A DNA stretch of 64,000 nucleotides, from positions 835,533 to 899,532 of the forward strand of contig VXBM01000240.1 in assembly GCA_013400155.1 (NCBI GenBank). Reading direction: 5' to 3'. Origin of the DNA: Helopsaltes ochotensis. Lineage: Eukaryota; Chordata; Aves; Passeriformes; Locustellidae. The translations under genes and the position numbers were made by a program. Below are positions 39,501 to 51,500 of this stretch, piece by piece; positions within the stretch are counted from its first letter, which is position 1, and each line of letters starts with the position of its first letter. Below the pieces are notes generated by a model. The model searched no databases and was not told the origin of the DNA. It saw only the letters and a list, made by a program, of their open reading frames with translations.

Positions 39501-42500
39501 CCTTTCGTTCTTCTTGCAATAGTATTCTGACTTGATAAAGAGTTATCTTCTCAGTTTTTAACCTCTTCAAGAACTTGTATTTCAGACTAAAGTGGAATTA
39601 CATGAAACTCGGATGCCAAGGTATTAGCCCAGACATCAGTCTTTTGAAAACTATCCTTTCATCATTGTTCTAAACTCTTTGAGAGATTCTCTTGTGCTAC
39701 AATTGTCTGCTTGGAATTCTAAGTCATCTGTGGATTGCATTTATGAAGTTAGAATATTTTTTAAGTGTAGGTCAGCCTTGACTAGTAATAAGTATTTTTA
39801 CTTTCTTAAAGGGTAAAAGGATTATAGATGAAGAAGGCGTTGAAAGCATCAATGACATGTTCCATGAAAATGCAATGCTGCAAACAGAAAACAACAACCT
39901 GCGCGTTAGAATTAAAGCAATGCAAGAGACTATCGATGCTCTTAGAGCCAGAATAACGCAGCTTATGAGTGATCAGGCCAACCAAGTGCTAGCCAGGACA
40001 GGTATGCTGTGAATGTGCATAAACTGCTTCACAAGTTCATAAACGTTAATTAATTATATGTTCTTGCTTCATTGATCTCCTGGGATGAAGTGATGCCTTT
40101 TTAGTAGCAATGTAGGACCTTCTTTGGCAGAGATAGGCCCACATGTGATTTTTTCTTCTGTTTCTGGAGTGTTTTTGTTATAATAGAAATAGTTTGGTAT
40201 CCTGATTTGACCATCCATTTAGAAATGTGACCAGAAAACATGAAAAAGATTTATGTATAGGAATTATTTGTATGATTAGCCCTTGTGGTGGTTTAACAAC
40301 CAAACCAAATAAATTTAACTCCAAATTAAATTCCAGATAAGTAATTTTGATTTAAGCATTGTTAAAATGCACTAATATGGAAAACAAGTTACTGGTAGTC
40401 ATGTGGTGATCACATGGGAGAGGAACAAAAAATGTAATTCGGTTTAAGAAGGAAAGAAGGAAAGCTATTTTACAAATAAGTTAAGATTTACATGTGTAGC
40501 CCATGTGACTGTTACCCTTTGCTGGTACCTTGTGCCTAGTAGCTATATTCAGATATTTATACTGTTACCGCCCTTCCTTAATCTTTCTCTTCCCTCATTC
40601 CCCTTTTCTCTCTGTCCTTCAAAGGGGAAGGAAATGAAGAAATTAGCAACATGATTCATAATTATATCAAGGAAATTGAAGATCTCAGGTATTTGCATAA
40701 TATGTATTTGGTCAAATTTTATTTAAAAAAAATAATAGAAGTGTTAGCAATGGTTCAGCTGTTTTCCTGTGTGGGGGTTACTTTAGGAGAGTGGTTCTTC
40801 AGTTTCTAAGACCATCTGGTATTGCTCTTGGACCCAAAAATGTAAAATGTTAGAGATCACACTGACAATAGAAATGAGAGTAAAATGTTGCCTCAATTAT
40901 AGTGATAACTTAATATTGTTGCACCAAGGACAGTAAAACTTAGAATGATTCTTTTATAACTTTATAACCTTGTATAGAAATGATAGTACTGAGAAATTAC
41001 TTGTTTAAAAAAATATGTTTTTAGAAAAATACTTCCTTTTAAAATTCAAAGACTCTTAAATATTTGAGATATTTTTATTTATCTATGTCTTGGACATATA
41101 TCATGCAGAAAATTATCTGGCCTATCCTCAGTTGGTGTTAGAGCTTTTGTGTAGCTTTCATATACTATGTATATTCATAAAGCATATTCAGGTATGTATC
41201 TGTGTATGTATGTATATCTGTATGTATGTTCATGCAGATGTATTTTCATGTATTCTGTCTAGGTTATATGATATATGTACAATATATACAACCATTGGGT
41301 GAAATAGTATTTTAAAGGAATATACTACATTGTATTTTTTCAGACTTCACCTTGGTTTGTAGTTTTGTTTTAGACTGAATGTAATGCATTGAAGTTACAG
41401 AGGCAAAAAAGTGTACATTTCATATACTCAAAAGCTAGTCCCTCTCATGTACTAGCAATACTTGTAATTTGTGGTCTACAACTCTTACTGTTTTTGTTTT
41501 TTATTAAGGGCAAAATTATTAGAAAGTGAAGCAGTGAATGAAAATCTTCGACGCAGCTTGTCAAGAGCTTCATCGAGAGCCACGTACTTTGGTGGACCAT
41601 CAGCATTTTCTGCTTCTATGCTTTCCTCAGAAAAAGAGACAATGGAAATTCTAGATATAGCCAAGAAAGATCTAGAAAAGCTGAAAAAAAAAGAAAGGAA
41701 AAAGAAAAAGAGGTGGTGTATGAATTATAATGCTATTTGTTTTCTCTTTTTAGTAAAAAGTCCTAGTTTTTAAACTACTGAGACTTAAAAAGGCTTGTTG
41801 TGTGGGTTTGGACCCTAAACTGCTGTTGCTTCAAATGCTTTTACGTGTTGAAGTTACAGTTTTTCTTTTGCATCTTCTTCCTGTAAAGTGGGCAGTATTT
41901 GTAGGATGAATGTCTCCTTTGTAATGAACTTTTCTATGTAATTATGCCCAATGATCAAAGCACAGGTACTCTCTCTAAATTTTAATATTTTAAAAAATTT
42001 CCTCTAAAATGCACCTGAAATTTAAAAGAAGTTTGAAAAAATTATAACATTTTTTTCAACTCTGTGCCAAAACTGAAACAGCTTTCTGGAGAAAAGATAT
42101 TCTGAATAACTGGGGATTCTTTGGTAGCTGTTGGAATGGCTTCTTTTGCTTCATCTTTTGCTTTATCTTTTGCTTCTATGAATGTTTTTTAATTTGTTGT
42201 TTCCTAATTCTCTGTAACGTCATGCTTTGCTGGTTTTTTTGCTGTCCAGCTTCTCATCTACTAAAATCCTCATAGACAGTGGCAGAAATGCCTGTTTAGA
42301 TAGCAGTTAGTGCAGCAAGGCTTTGTGTACTCAGAAACTTTGCGTCCATGCAACATCTCTCAGTTTAAGTTGAAGTTTTCCATGCTTCTGATCTATTTCT
42401 CTTTTTAATAATGGTCCTTCAGACTTCTACAAGTTTAGAATAAAACTATAACACTTTAGGCTTGAAGTAGGCAAAGTATAAAGTATATTAGGGTCAGTCA

Positions 42501-45500
42501 TACCTTTAATTTTAGGTCCTATATCTCTAAATCTGTTCACCACACAGTTGTCTGATACTTTTTGAACACTCATTTTAAGAACAGCTAGATTCTTTGCATA
42601 TCATTTTTCAGGAGGCTCTTAGACTTTTATAGGGATTTTGATAGATTTTGTTTCATTTCTGTAGGAACGTAAGGGCAAAATGGAAGTATTAAATAAAATC
42701 AGCAAATCAGCATGAATGTTTGGTCCTCTCTTCAGCCAAGCACTTCAATATGTCCTTTAACTGTAAATGCAGGAACAAAGAGATCTGATTTTGTATTTTT
42801 TAACACATTTTGAAATCAAGCATGCATTTAACTACATGCTTAGAGGCTCAGTCGTTAGGTTGTGTTTTTGTGTTTTTTTTGGTTTTGGTATTTTTTTCTA
42901 AAAGGTGGTCATACTTTCTCACACCAGGAAGATAATATTGTGATGGGATGGCCAAGTAGTCTGATCTGAAAGTAGGGACTACTTACCATATATTATTTTT
43001 GAGATAAGTTATGAATCCTAGCATCATAGAATAAGAGAGCTATAGAAAAATTAAAGTTGGAAGAGAGCTCTTGATGGCTCCATTTTAAAGTGCGCCTTGT
43101 GTTCTATAAAATGGGGTCATACTCTTCAAAGTGCTGCTAAGGTTTGAATCTCTCTACTGGCCTAACTGCAGACTGCTTTGTAAAAAGTATTTAGAAATTT
43201 CTGAGATGCATGTGTTGGGAGGAAAATTCCTTAGATGCTAAGAAATGTTAGAATTTGAGGGATTGCACATTGTCATGCTTGTTATCTGTAGAATGCTTCT
43301 ATCCAATTTGTGAAAAGTCTGTGTTAAGGTTATATCACTGCGAATTTTTATTCTGTTAAAATTTCAGGAATTGGCAGTGTGTACGTTAATATAATGCGCA
43401 GACACTTTGCCATGCAGTTTGATGGGGATTCTTTGTTTGAATTCTGTCCTCTACAGGCATTTAGTTACATTTACTCTACTATTTCTTTCTAGTATTGCTA
43501 TTCTTTTAAAGTTGTCTAACTAGCATTTTTCAATTAAAATGGGATTGGTAAGCCTAGCTATTAGTTCTGCCCCTATCTGCTGCCTTTTTTCTTGGTCTTT
43601 TGTTTCCTGGTTATGGGTCAGTAGGGCAAAAGGTGTGTAATTTTAAATACATACAACTTATTTAAATTGTTGTGAGGTAGCCTGAAGGTCTAAGAGCAAG
43701 ATTCTGAATGAACAGCAGCTATGTACTGCTGTATATATGTAGCTTTTAATAAGCATCTGTTATAAAGTTTATTTGAAACAGTTTACACAGCAGTGATGTT
43801 TTGCCTACTGGAAAACTGACAGGATTTTAGTGTCCCACACTGTGACTTAGTGTGACTTATCCACTAGAAGCTGCCAAGCAAATCTTCTACATTCCTTTCA
43901 GTTGTTAGTCAGCCATTTCTGTTTTCTTTTGACTCCTCTAACCTTTATTAAACTAAATTAATGATGGAAGGTACATGGGGTTCAGTGTGCTAGCTCCTAG
44001 CTAATACCAAAGGAAGATGGGAGGCAATATAAGGTGAAAAGGCAGCAAAATCTCTTACTCAAAATTGCTTGTCATAATGGAAACTGAGGAATTTCAGTAG
44101 TTGATGAATTTAAGCCCCCTTTATGCTTACATATGTCATGCAGACTTTTTTTTTTAAAAATTCACATTTATTCAAGAGGAAAAAGTACAGGCAGAAATAC
44201 TAATGTTTTGTCCATCTCATTGCTTCTGGTGCATGTTTTTTGTTAATTTATTAAAAAAATAACAAAAAATTATTGACATGTACTTTCTGAATCCCAGAAA
44301 AATAAGCTGCAGTTTTCTACTTTTTATTTAAAAACAAACAACAAAACCCAAACAAAAAACATGAATGCAGTTTGAAGATGTTTTTGTGTTAATTATATTC
44401 AGAATATTAATACTAAAATTTTATTATTCCTACTTTATATTACAACATGTTATTAGCATATATAAAACTAGTGCATTGGTTTTTTTTCCTGATATGTTCC
44501 TGAGAATATATAACTTTGGCAGTCTTTGCAGTTTTCAGTATTTTACCTGCCAATTTTAATTGGACAAAGAGGAGGAAGCTTTTTCTAGAATTGAGATATT
44601 TTCTTAATCCATTATTAGAAATAATTTGCAAAGTTAAATATATTGTCTAAAATTTCTTCCTTGAATTTACACTTGTTATCAGTGGCAGATGAGTTAATCT
44701 ACATATTCTGCTTCTTTGTTTTCTATTTACTTTCCAACTGTCCAGGATGTATTGCCTTTTTACTATTTGTTGTCTCTTGATGGTATCTTTTAAAATTTCA
44801 TTTTAAACTCTGCAAGCTCATATGTATCATTTTTTTACCTTCTTATCACTTTTGCTTTTCACTGTCTGGTTTGTTCTTCATTGGCTTGGCCTTCCAATAC
44901 TGTACCTCGTGCTTTTGAAGGCTACAGAAACTTGAGGAAAGCAGTCAAGAAGAAAGAAGGTTGGAATATTTCCCAGGTTTTTAATTACCTGTCATTTCAA
45001 TTAACTGGTTGTCATACATGAAAAGAAGTTGGGCAGATTCATAGGTAGTTCAGGAGTAGTTAATTTTCAGAATTCTTTCCTAGGTTTTTACTTTCAGCCA
45101 GTGTTTTAACTGGAAGAAACTTCTGTTGTGGAATTGAGGTTGACTCTGGAGTTACACAGTGTTGAGCAAATTTCTGTGGGGAGGTGGCACATTTGGGAAA
45201 TCCTGTTGAATTAATTGTTTTCTTTCTTGCATGGCTGAAGTGAAATGAAAGGCAGGAGGAAGGTGCAGTAGCACATATAGTATAAAAAGTCTAGCAGGCA
45301 GTATATGACAATAGTAATTTTGGCATATGAGGTCAAGAGTGTCTTGGACCATTACCCTCAGTCAAGTCTGCTGCTTTGGTTTCTGAAAGTATGTGACTGA
45401 AGCCTTGATCATTCCATCCCTCCATTCAACCAAACCAGTAGTTGAATAGTCATTCACAGAGAGCAGTTAACTGGAGGGCTCTAAAAAGAGAAGTATATTA

Positions 45501-48500
45501 TGATTAAAAGTGAAACTAAAGGAGTTTTTATTGTTCTGCTGTTTACTTTGATCCAAAAAAACCCATCCACTGAATTGATGCAGATGATGTGAATTCACAG
45601 ATCAGTAGCATACACATTAAGCAGTACAGTTCTTCCTGGGAGAGCTGCTGGCTCTCCTTCCTCCTGTCCCTCCCCTTTCTTCGGCAGAACACAAATTCTC
45701 TGTAGTAATTAGTTCTGTACTGACTGCAGCTGGAAGGGAAACTGGGGGTTTGCCTCAATCTGCTTGAGGATTGCAGATAAGATCCATTATCTTTTAGGCT
45801 TATTAACCAACATAGAACATGTTCTGGTTTGAGGGAGATGAGAATCTGTGGAAATGAGATTGTATGACACAGTGTTCCCTGTTAGGCATTTTTTTGTGTA
45901 CAAACCTGGTTAGATTTTTTTAATTCCGGAGTCCTCAGCTGCTGCATGCATTCAGATGGTCCAAGCAAAAGCTTTCTGCCTTGTGCATGGTCAGCTCATA
46001 ACTGGTAATGAGTGGGGCAGAAGGGAATCAGTTAGCATTGAACAGATTAAAAAGTAATACAACAGAAAATCACAAAAGCACTGTGTTACCCAACAGGCAC
46101 TTTTTAGATTTGAGCTGTGTTTTAAAGGTATCACCAAATTATAGTGTCTCAAATTTACTGTATATCTCGTCACTGCACTGAGTATTGGATTTGCCCAAGA
46201 GTTTGGCATCAATGGAGAAGGATGTGCATTTCTAGTTTCTGTGCCTGATCAGTGACAGCACAACTTGCCAAACTTTTATGGAGCTGAAGTTAGTTGAGGT
46301 GGATTCCACATTATACAATCCTAACCACACTTTTTCATTATTGCCCCTTATGGTGTCTAGCTCTATTCTGTCATGATTTCCCTTCCATTGGAGCTTTAGG
46401 TTTTGTGCATGTAGTACTAGAGGGACTGATTCCTGATCTGTGACAATTTGCAGTGCCATTTATTTTTTGTCTTATATTTGCATGTGATATCTTAAATCTG
46501 CACTTAAAGATGTTAAAACTTGCCTTGATGAGTACTACACCAAACCTTTAGAACAAAACCAAAAAAGACCCTGCTGTAAACCCTTTTTATTGTTGTATCA
46601 ATGCCTATTTTGAGCATTCCCTTTATGTCCAAGTAGATAACTAATCGAAAGAATGGTTATAGTACGATAAATGAGGATATTGTTTAAGGCTTATACATAA
46701 ATTTTAAGGCTATCCTAAGTACAGTAGGTTCTGTTATAGCTTGAAAGTGTAGGAATACCTGTAATGTACAATGTACTTGCACACAGTGGTTTTTTATTGT
46801 TTTGTAAAAGCTACTCTGGGTACACTGCAACTTCCATGCAAAATGAGTACTGCTGTAGTATATGGAGATGCCTATTCTGATTGTGCCTGTTGTGCAGTAT
46901 GCTGGAACAATGTGTTAATCATTACTATTATCTTGCAAACCAAGATTAAGAGTAATTAGGCAGTATTTTATTAACTGCTGAAATTTGGAAGTTGTGTTTT
47001 ACCCATGCCCAACACCTGTATATTTTTCTAACTATGCTTTGTTTTTCGTCTGTATTTGGAATTACAACTTACTGGTTTGGGGGAATGGGAAACACCTGCC
47101 ATTTCTGTTCTTGAATAATTTGTGTCTGCCTCTTCTACTAGCATTAAAGAGGATAACACAGACAACGAACAGGAGAAGAGAGATGAAAAAGGCACTTCAG
47201 AGAGAGAGAATAATGAATTGGAGGGAGTAAGTATTTATATGTGTTTGGTTTATTTGTTCATTGTCTGTTTAAAGATTTACAAAGTTATACAAAGAAAATT
47301 AGGAATGGACAAGGTGAATAATGTGGCATCACAATGATAGTCATAAATGATTGAGGCATGGAAAAATGTGGGGGTGCTTTAATGTCTGTATGTTTTGTAG
47401 GAGGAAATTCAGGAAGTCAGTGATCATGATGATGAAGAAGAGGAAGATGATGAGGATGAAGACGATATGGAAGTTGTTGAAAGCTCAGATGAATCAGATT
47501 CTGACTCTGATGAAAAAGGTGATGTCAGTGCAATACTCTGTAGAGTTTTACGAATAATATCTGCCAAACCTCATGTCTTGGTAGGCAAGAAAGTGTGTTG
47601 TCAACTGTCTGTCTATAATTCCCTGTGAAGAGTATGTTCAGTGAATTATTTTTTTGGTTATGGTGCTAAAACATGTAATAGACAGCTGATCAAATGTCCC
47701 TGTATGGGTTTTGAAATAGACTGAAGGCCATCCAGTGGTTGATAATGTGTTTCTTCCTTGATTAAGATGTCCGAAGTGTAAGGTACTGGTTTATTTTTAT
47801 GTCTCTGGACTAATCATCAAGGTGATAGTTCCTATCAGCTCATTGGGAAATGGAGAAGAATTTAATTTTGAAAAGCTGGAAGTCTACCAGCCTTCCTCAT
47901 TTTTATATTGCAAGAGTCAGAAACAGCATCACCAGCAATTCTCTCATATGAGCTGGGCCAAATGGGCAGACCAAGTCTCTTCTTTTTTAAGAGTCACACA
48001 AACCATTTAGAGGAACCTGAAAAATAATAATTCTCAACTGATATCTTTATTCTGAAGCACATAATCCTAAAACAAAAAAGAGCCCAATTGCCAAATGCAG
48101 TTAATTAAAATTTCATTAATTCATCCTGTGGGTTAGGACTTTGTCCTTGTTTTTTCCTTCTACTTTTTCCCTTGACCATTCCACTTCCATAACTGAGATG
48201 GCACCTCTCTTCTGAAAATTCTGACTGTGTCTTTCTAAACGTTAGAGAAGGGAAAGTCTTCATTTGGAGTCTGCCAGCAGTCAGTTTTTTCCTATTATAA
48301 CTTGTTGGGTTTATGAATGACAGTTACTCTTCAGCCCTGAGATGTGGCTGAAATCTTGAATCCTTTTTCATGGGGAAGGTCAGATTGGTGATACTGCAAT
48401 TTAAATGTGAGTAGTTACAACATAGAGGTAACTGTGATCCAGTGTGATATCTTTCACTACCTCTTTCCCAGTTCTAGGACTGAGAGTGCTTAAGAAGGAG

Positions 48501-51500
48501 ACTTTAATATGAATTGCAGATAAGAGGGTTGCATGGTACATTGTGATTTGTGTGGAATCCTCCTGTGCACAATATGTATTTACAGTGGCCCTAAGATTGC
48601 AAGGAGTATCTGTATTCCTGTGGTCCTTGCTGTTAGTTTAACAGAAATCTTTCTATTTTAGAAAACTATCAAGCTGACTTGGCAAATATCACCTGTGAAA
48701 TAGCCATTAAGCAGAAACTGATAGATGAGCTAGAAAACAGCCAGCGAAGGTTGCAAACACTGAAAAAGCAGTATGAAGAGAAACTAATGATGCTGCAACA
48801 TAAAATTCGAGACACTCAGCTTGAAAGAGATCAGGTTCTTCAAAACCTAGGTAAGAAGTACAAAATCATTGATTTATATAAGCTGTTCCAATTGAACTGT
48901 TTTCTAGTTCTCTCATTTTCTTTTTCAAGTTTAATGGGAAATTGCACAAAACAGAAATATGGTTTGTACCCACGATGCCAGTGAATCATTCTTACTCTTT
49001 CTAGTTTCTATTGGAATTGAGAGAAAAATTTTTTGAAATGTGTTGCTACTGACAGGTATGTGATTTGAGTGAATAAACATTTTCAGTTTTCTAAGAGCTC
49101 CCGAATTAAAAGGTTTTTTTGTGTTCTTTCCTCCCCACTTTCTTTTTATTTGCATAAAAATAGGAACAAGGTTCAGTGGCCTTTAAGAGGTGTTTTACTG
49201 ACCAAACTTCTTTGAATATGTATTAGTATTGAGATGACAAACCACCTATGACTCAGGAGTCCCAAGCCACAAGTAACTGCACTTTGGGAGTGCTGTGGAA
49301 AGTATTTTGTTTGTTTTTCCTTTTTTAAACGTACACTATATATACTTTATGGTTATACACTCTCTACACTTTTGCTGTTCCCCTGTTACTCCTTAGACCT
49401 TCCCCGTTTATCAGTGTCAAAGGGGAGTACTGGGCTTAATGGCTTTTAGGAGAGTTGTTATACTCCTGTGTACATATGTATGAATGTGTGCATTTGTGCT
49501 TTCAGGAGCTCAGATTTGTTGCAAAGAAGACAGAGGAAAGTGTTAATAGATGGTCTCTTATCCCAGAATGCATAGGAGGTGGAAAGTTCAAAGCAGTGCA
49601 GGTGGCAGGAACTAGAGACAAATTAGGTTGTTTTAAAGGTATTGCAGATAATGCTAGAGCAGAGGAAGTAGTTATCTGCTGTGGCTGGCAAAGTAAAAGT
49701 ACCCCTAAAGCAGATTAAGAATTCCCTTTTGCTCTAGGTTCTGTAGAGACCTATTCAGAAGAAAAGGCAAAAAAAATCAAGTCAGAATATGAAAAGAAAC
49801 TCCAAGCCATGAATAAAGAACTGCAGAGACTTCAAACAGCACAAAAGGAACATGCACGATTGCTTAAAAATCAGTCTCAATACGAAAAGCAACTGAAGAA
49901 ACTGCAGCAGGAGGTGACAGAAATGAAGAAAACCAAGGTATATTTCAGTAAATTGAAGTGTTGCACAATGAATGTTTACTGAAATTGGGTTGAAATCTCC
50001 TGTGCATCCATCTACATGATAACTCTGTTCTTGCTGTTTTATCTGCTTGAAAGTCTGAAAATAGAAGAGATGCGAACACCAGGCTGTTCCTGGGGGAGAG
50101 GAACAGCTTTTAAGTGTAATGAACAGAAATTAAGGTATCAAACATGCATAAGCTTGCACAGCGTATTAGCTGTTATTCTGCACTGAGTGAAGAAGACATT
50201 AGATGGAAGAGGTAAATGGCTGGAAGTATGTAATATACTGGAAAATGGCAATTTGAAGAGAAAACTATGTGGTTGGGGGCAGGGAGCAGCACTTCAATGT
50301 GAACAGCTTTTTTAGGTGATGACCTCTTTACAGGTTCGCTTGATGAAACAAATGAAAGAAGAACAGGAGAAAGCTAGAATGACTGAATCTAGAAGAAATA
50401 GAGAGATTGCACAGCTTAAAAAGGAGCAACGCAAACGAGAGGTGATTTGACAGATAAAGAACTTTTATTTGGGATAAATACCTGTCATTGTGATGTGCTC
50501 TGCTTGCAGGCACACACCGTGTGTATGCATTCACTGAGGCAGGCACATACCTGTATATCTTCACCAGTGAAAATGCACAGAATTTGGTTTGACTTCTATG
50601 CAAACACAGCTCCTAGCTTCAGGTGATGAGTCTTCCATTTCCTGTTGTGCCTACTGAGTATGTATATCAATGTTATCAGTGAATTAGTGATTAGTGAATC
50701 TTTACAAAGTTGGTGCTACAACCTTGCTTGCATGGAATTATTCTTTTTGATAGAATTGATACAGTAAAACACTTATTTTTGTTCTGCACTAGGCAGATCA
50801 AGAAATAATCATGACTTGAGTCTTCATGTCACAGCAATTTTGCAAATTTGTACTAGTGTGTAGAGGTCTCTTTGTTTTTACAATGCAGTCCTTGTGAGAG
50901 AAAATGGAAAAAATATCATGTGCTGCTTCTATTTTTTCACAGCATCAGCTCAAGCTGCTGGAAGCTCAGAAAAGAAACCAAGAAGTTATCTTACGTCGCA
51001 AAACTGAAGAGGTACTGTGGTAAAACAGCAATGCATCTTTGAAAACAGAATGATATTGTATTGCTGTAACTTAGGACTCAGTTTTGGGAGAGTTAATCAT
51101 GTCTTTGCACTGTGTTTCAGGTCACAGCCCTTCGCCGGCAAGTAAGGCCTCTGTCTGATAAAGTAGCAGGAAAAGTGAATCGAAAGCTGAGTCTGCCTGA
51201 GCATTCCATGCAGGAAGCAAGTTCGAGTTTGTCAGGCGAGCATGATGGCTCCAGAACAGCAGCACAGCAGAAGATGAGAATTCCTGTTGCAAGGGTTCAG
51301 GCATTATCTGTAACTGCAACAAATGGAACAGGGTAAGGGTTAAAACTTTATAGGACTCTCTTATAAGAACTGAAATTTGTGTGGACTAGCAGATAGCGTT
51401 GTGATGATATATGTTGCAGGAGCTGTTATTTGTCAAACTGTTATCATGTAATGCTCATAAAATGGACATTTTACCATCATCAAATGCAATTTCAGTTTTC

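Larger units (their letters stand above)
41713..44920 (+). other. Intron 11 (3208 nt)
   Basis: GT-AG with a weak donor. Holds a 12-bp triplicate and a CR1-like remnant (listed). The remainder is AT-rich and unrecognised. Confidence 0.88.

Noticed and set aside
49455..49718. 87-codon frame just before exon 16, considered as an extra exon
   Set aside because: It does not resemble KIF21A, and exons 15 and 16 join in phase without it.
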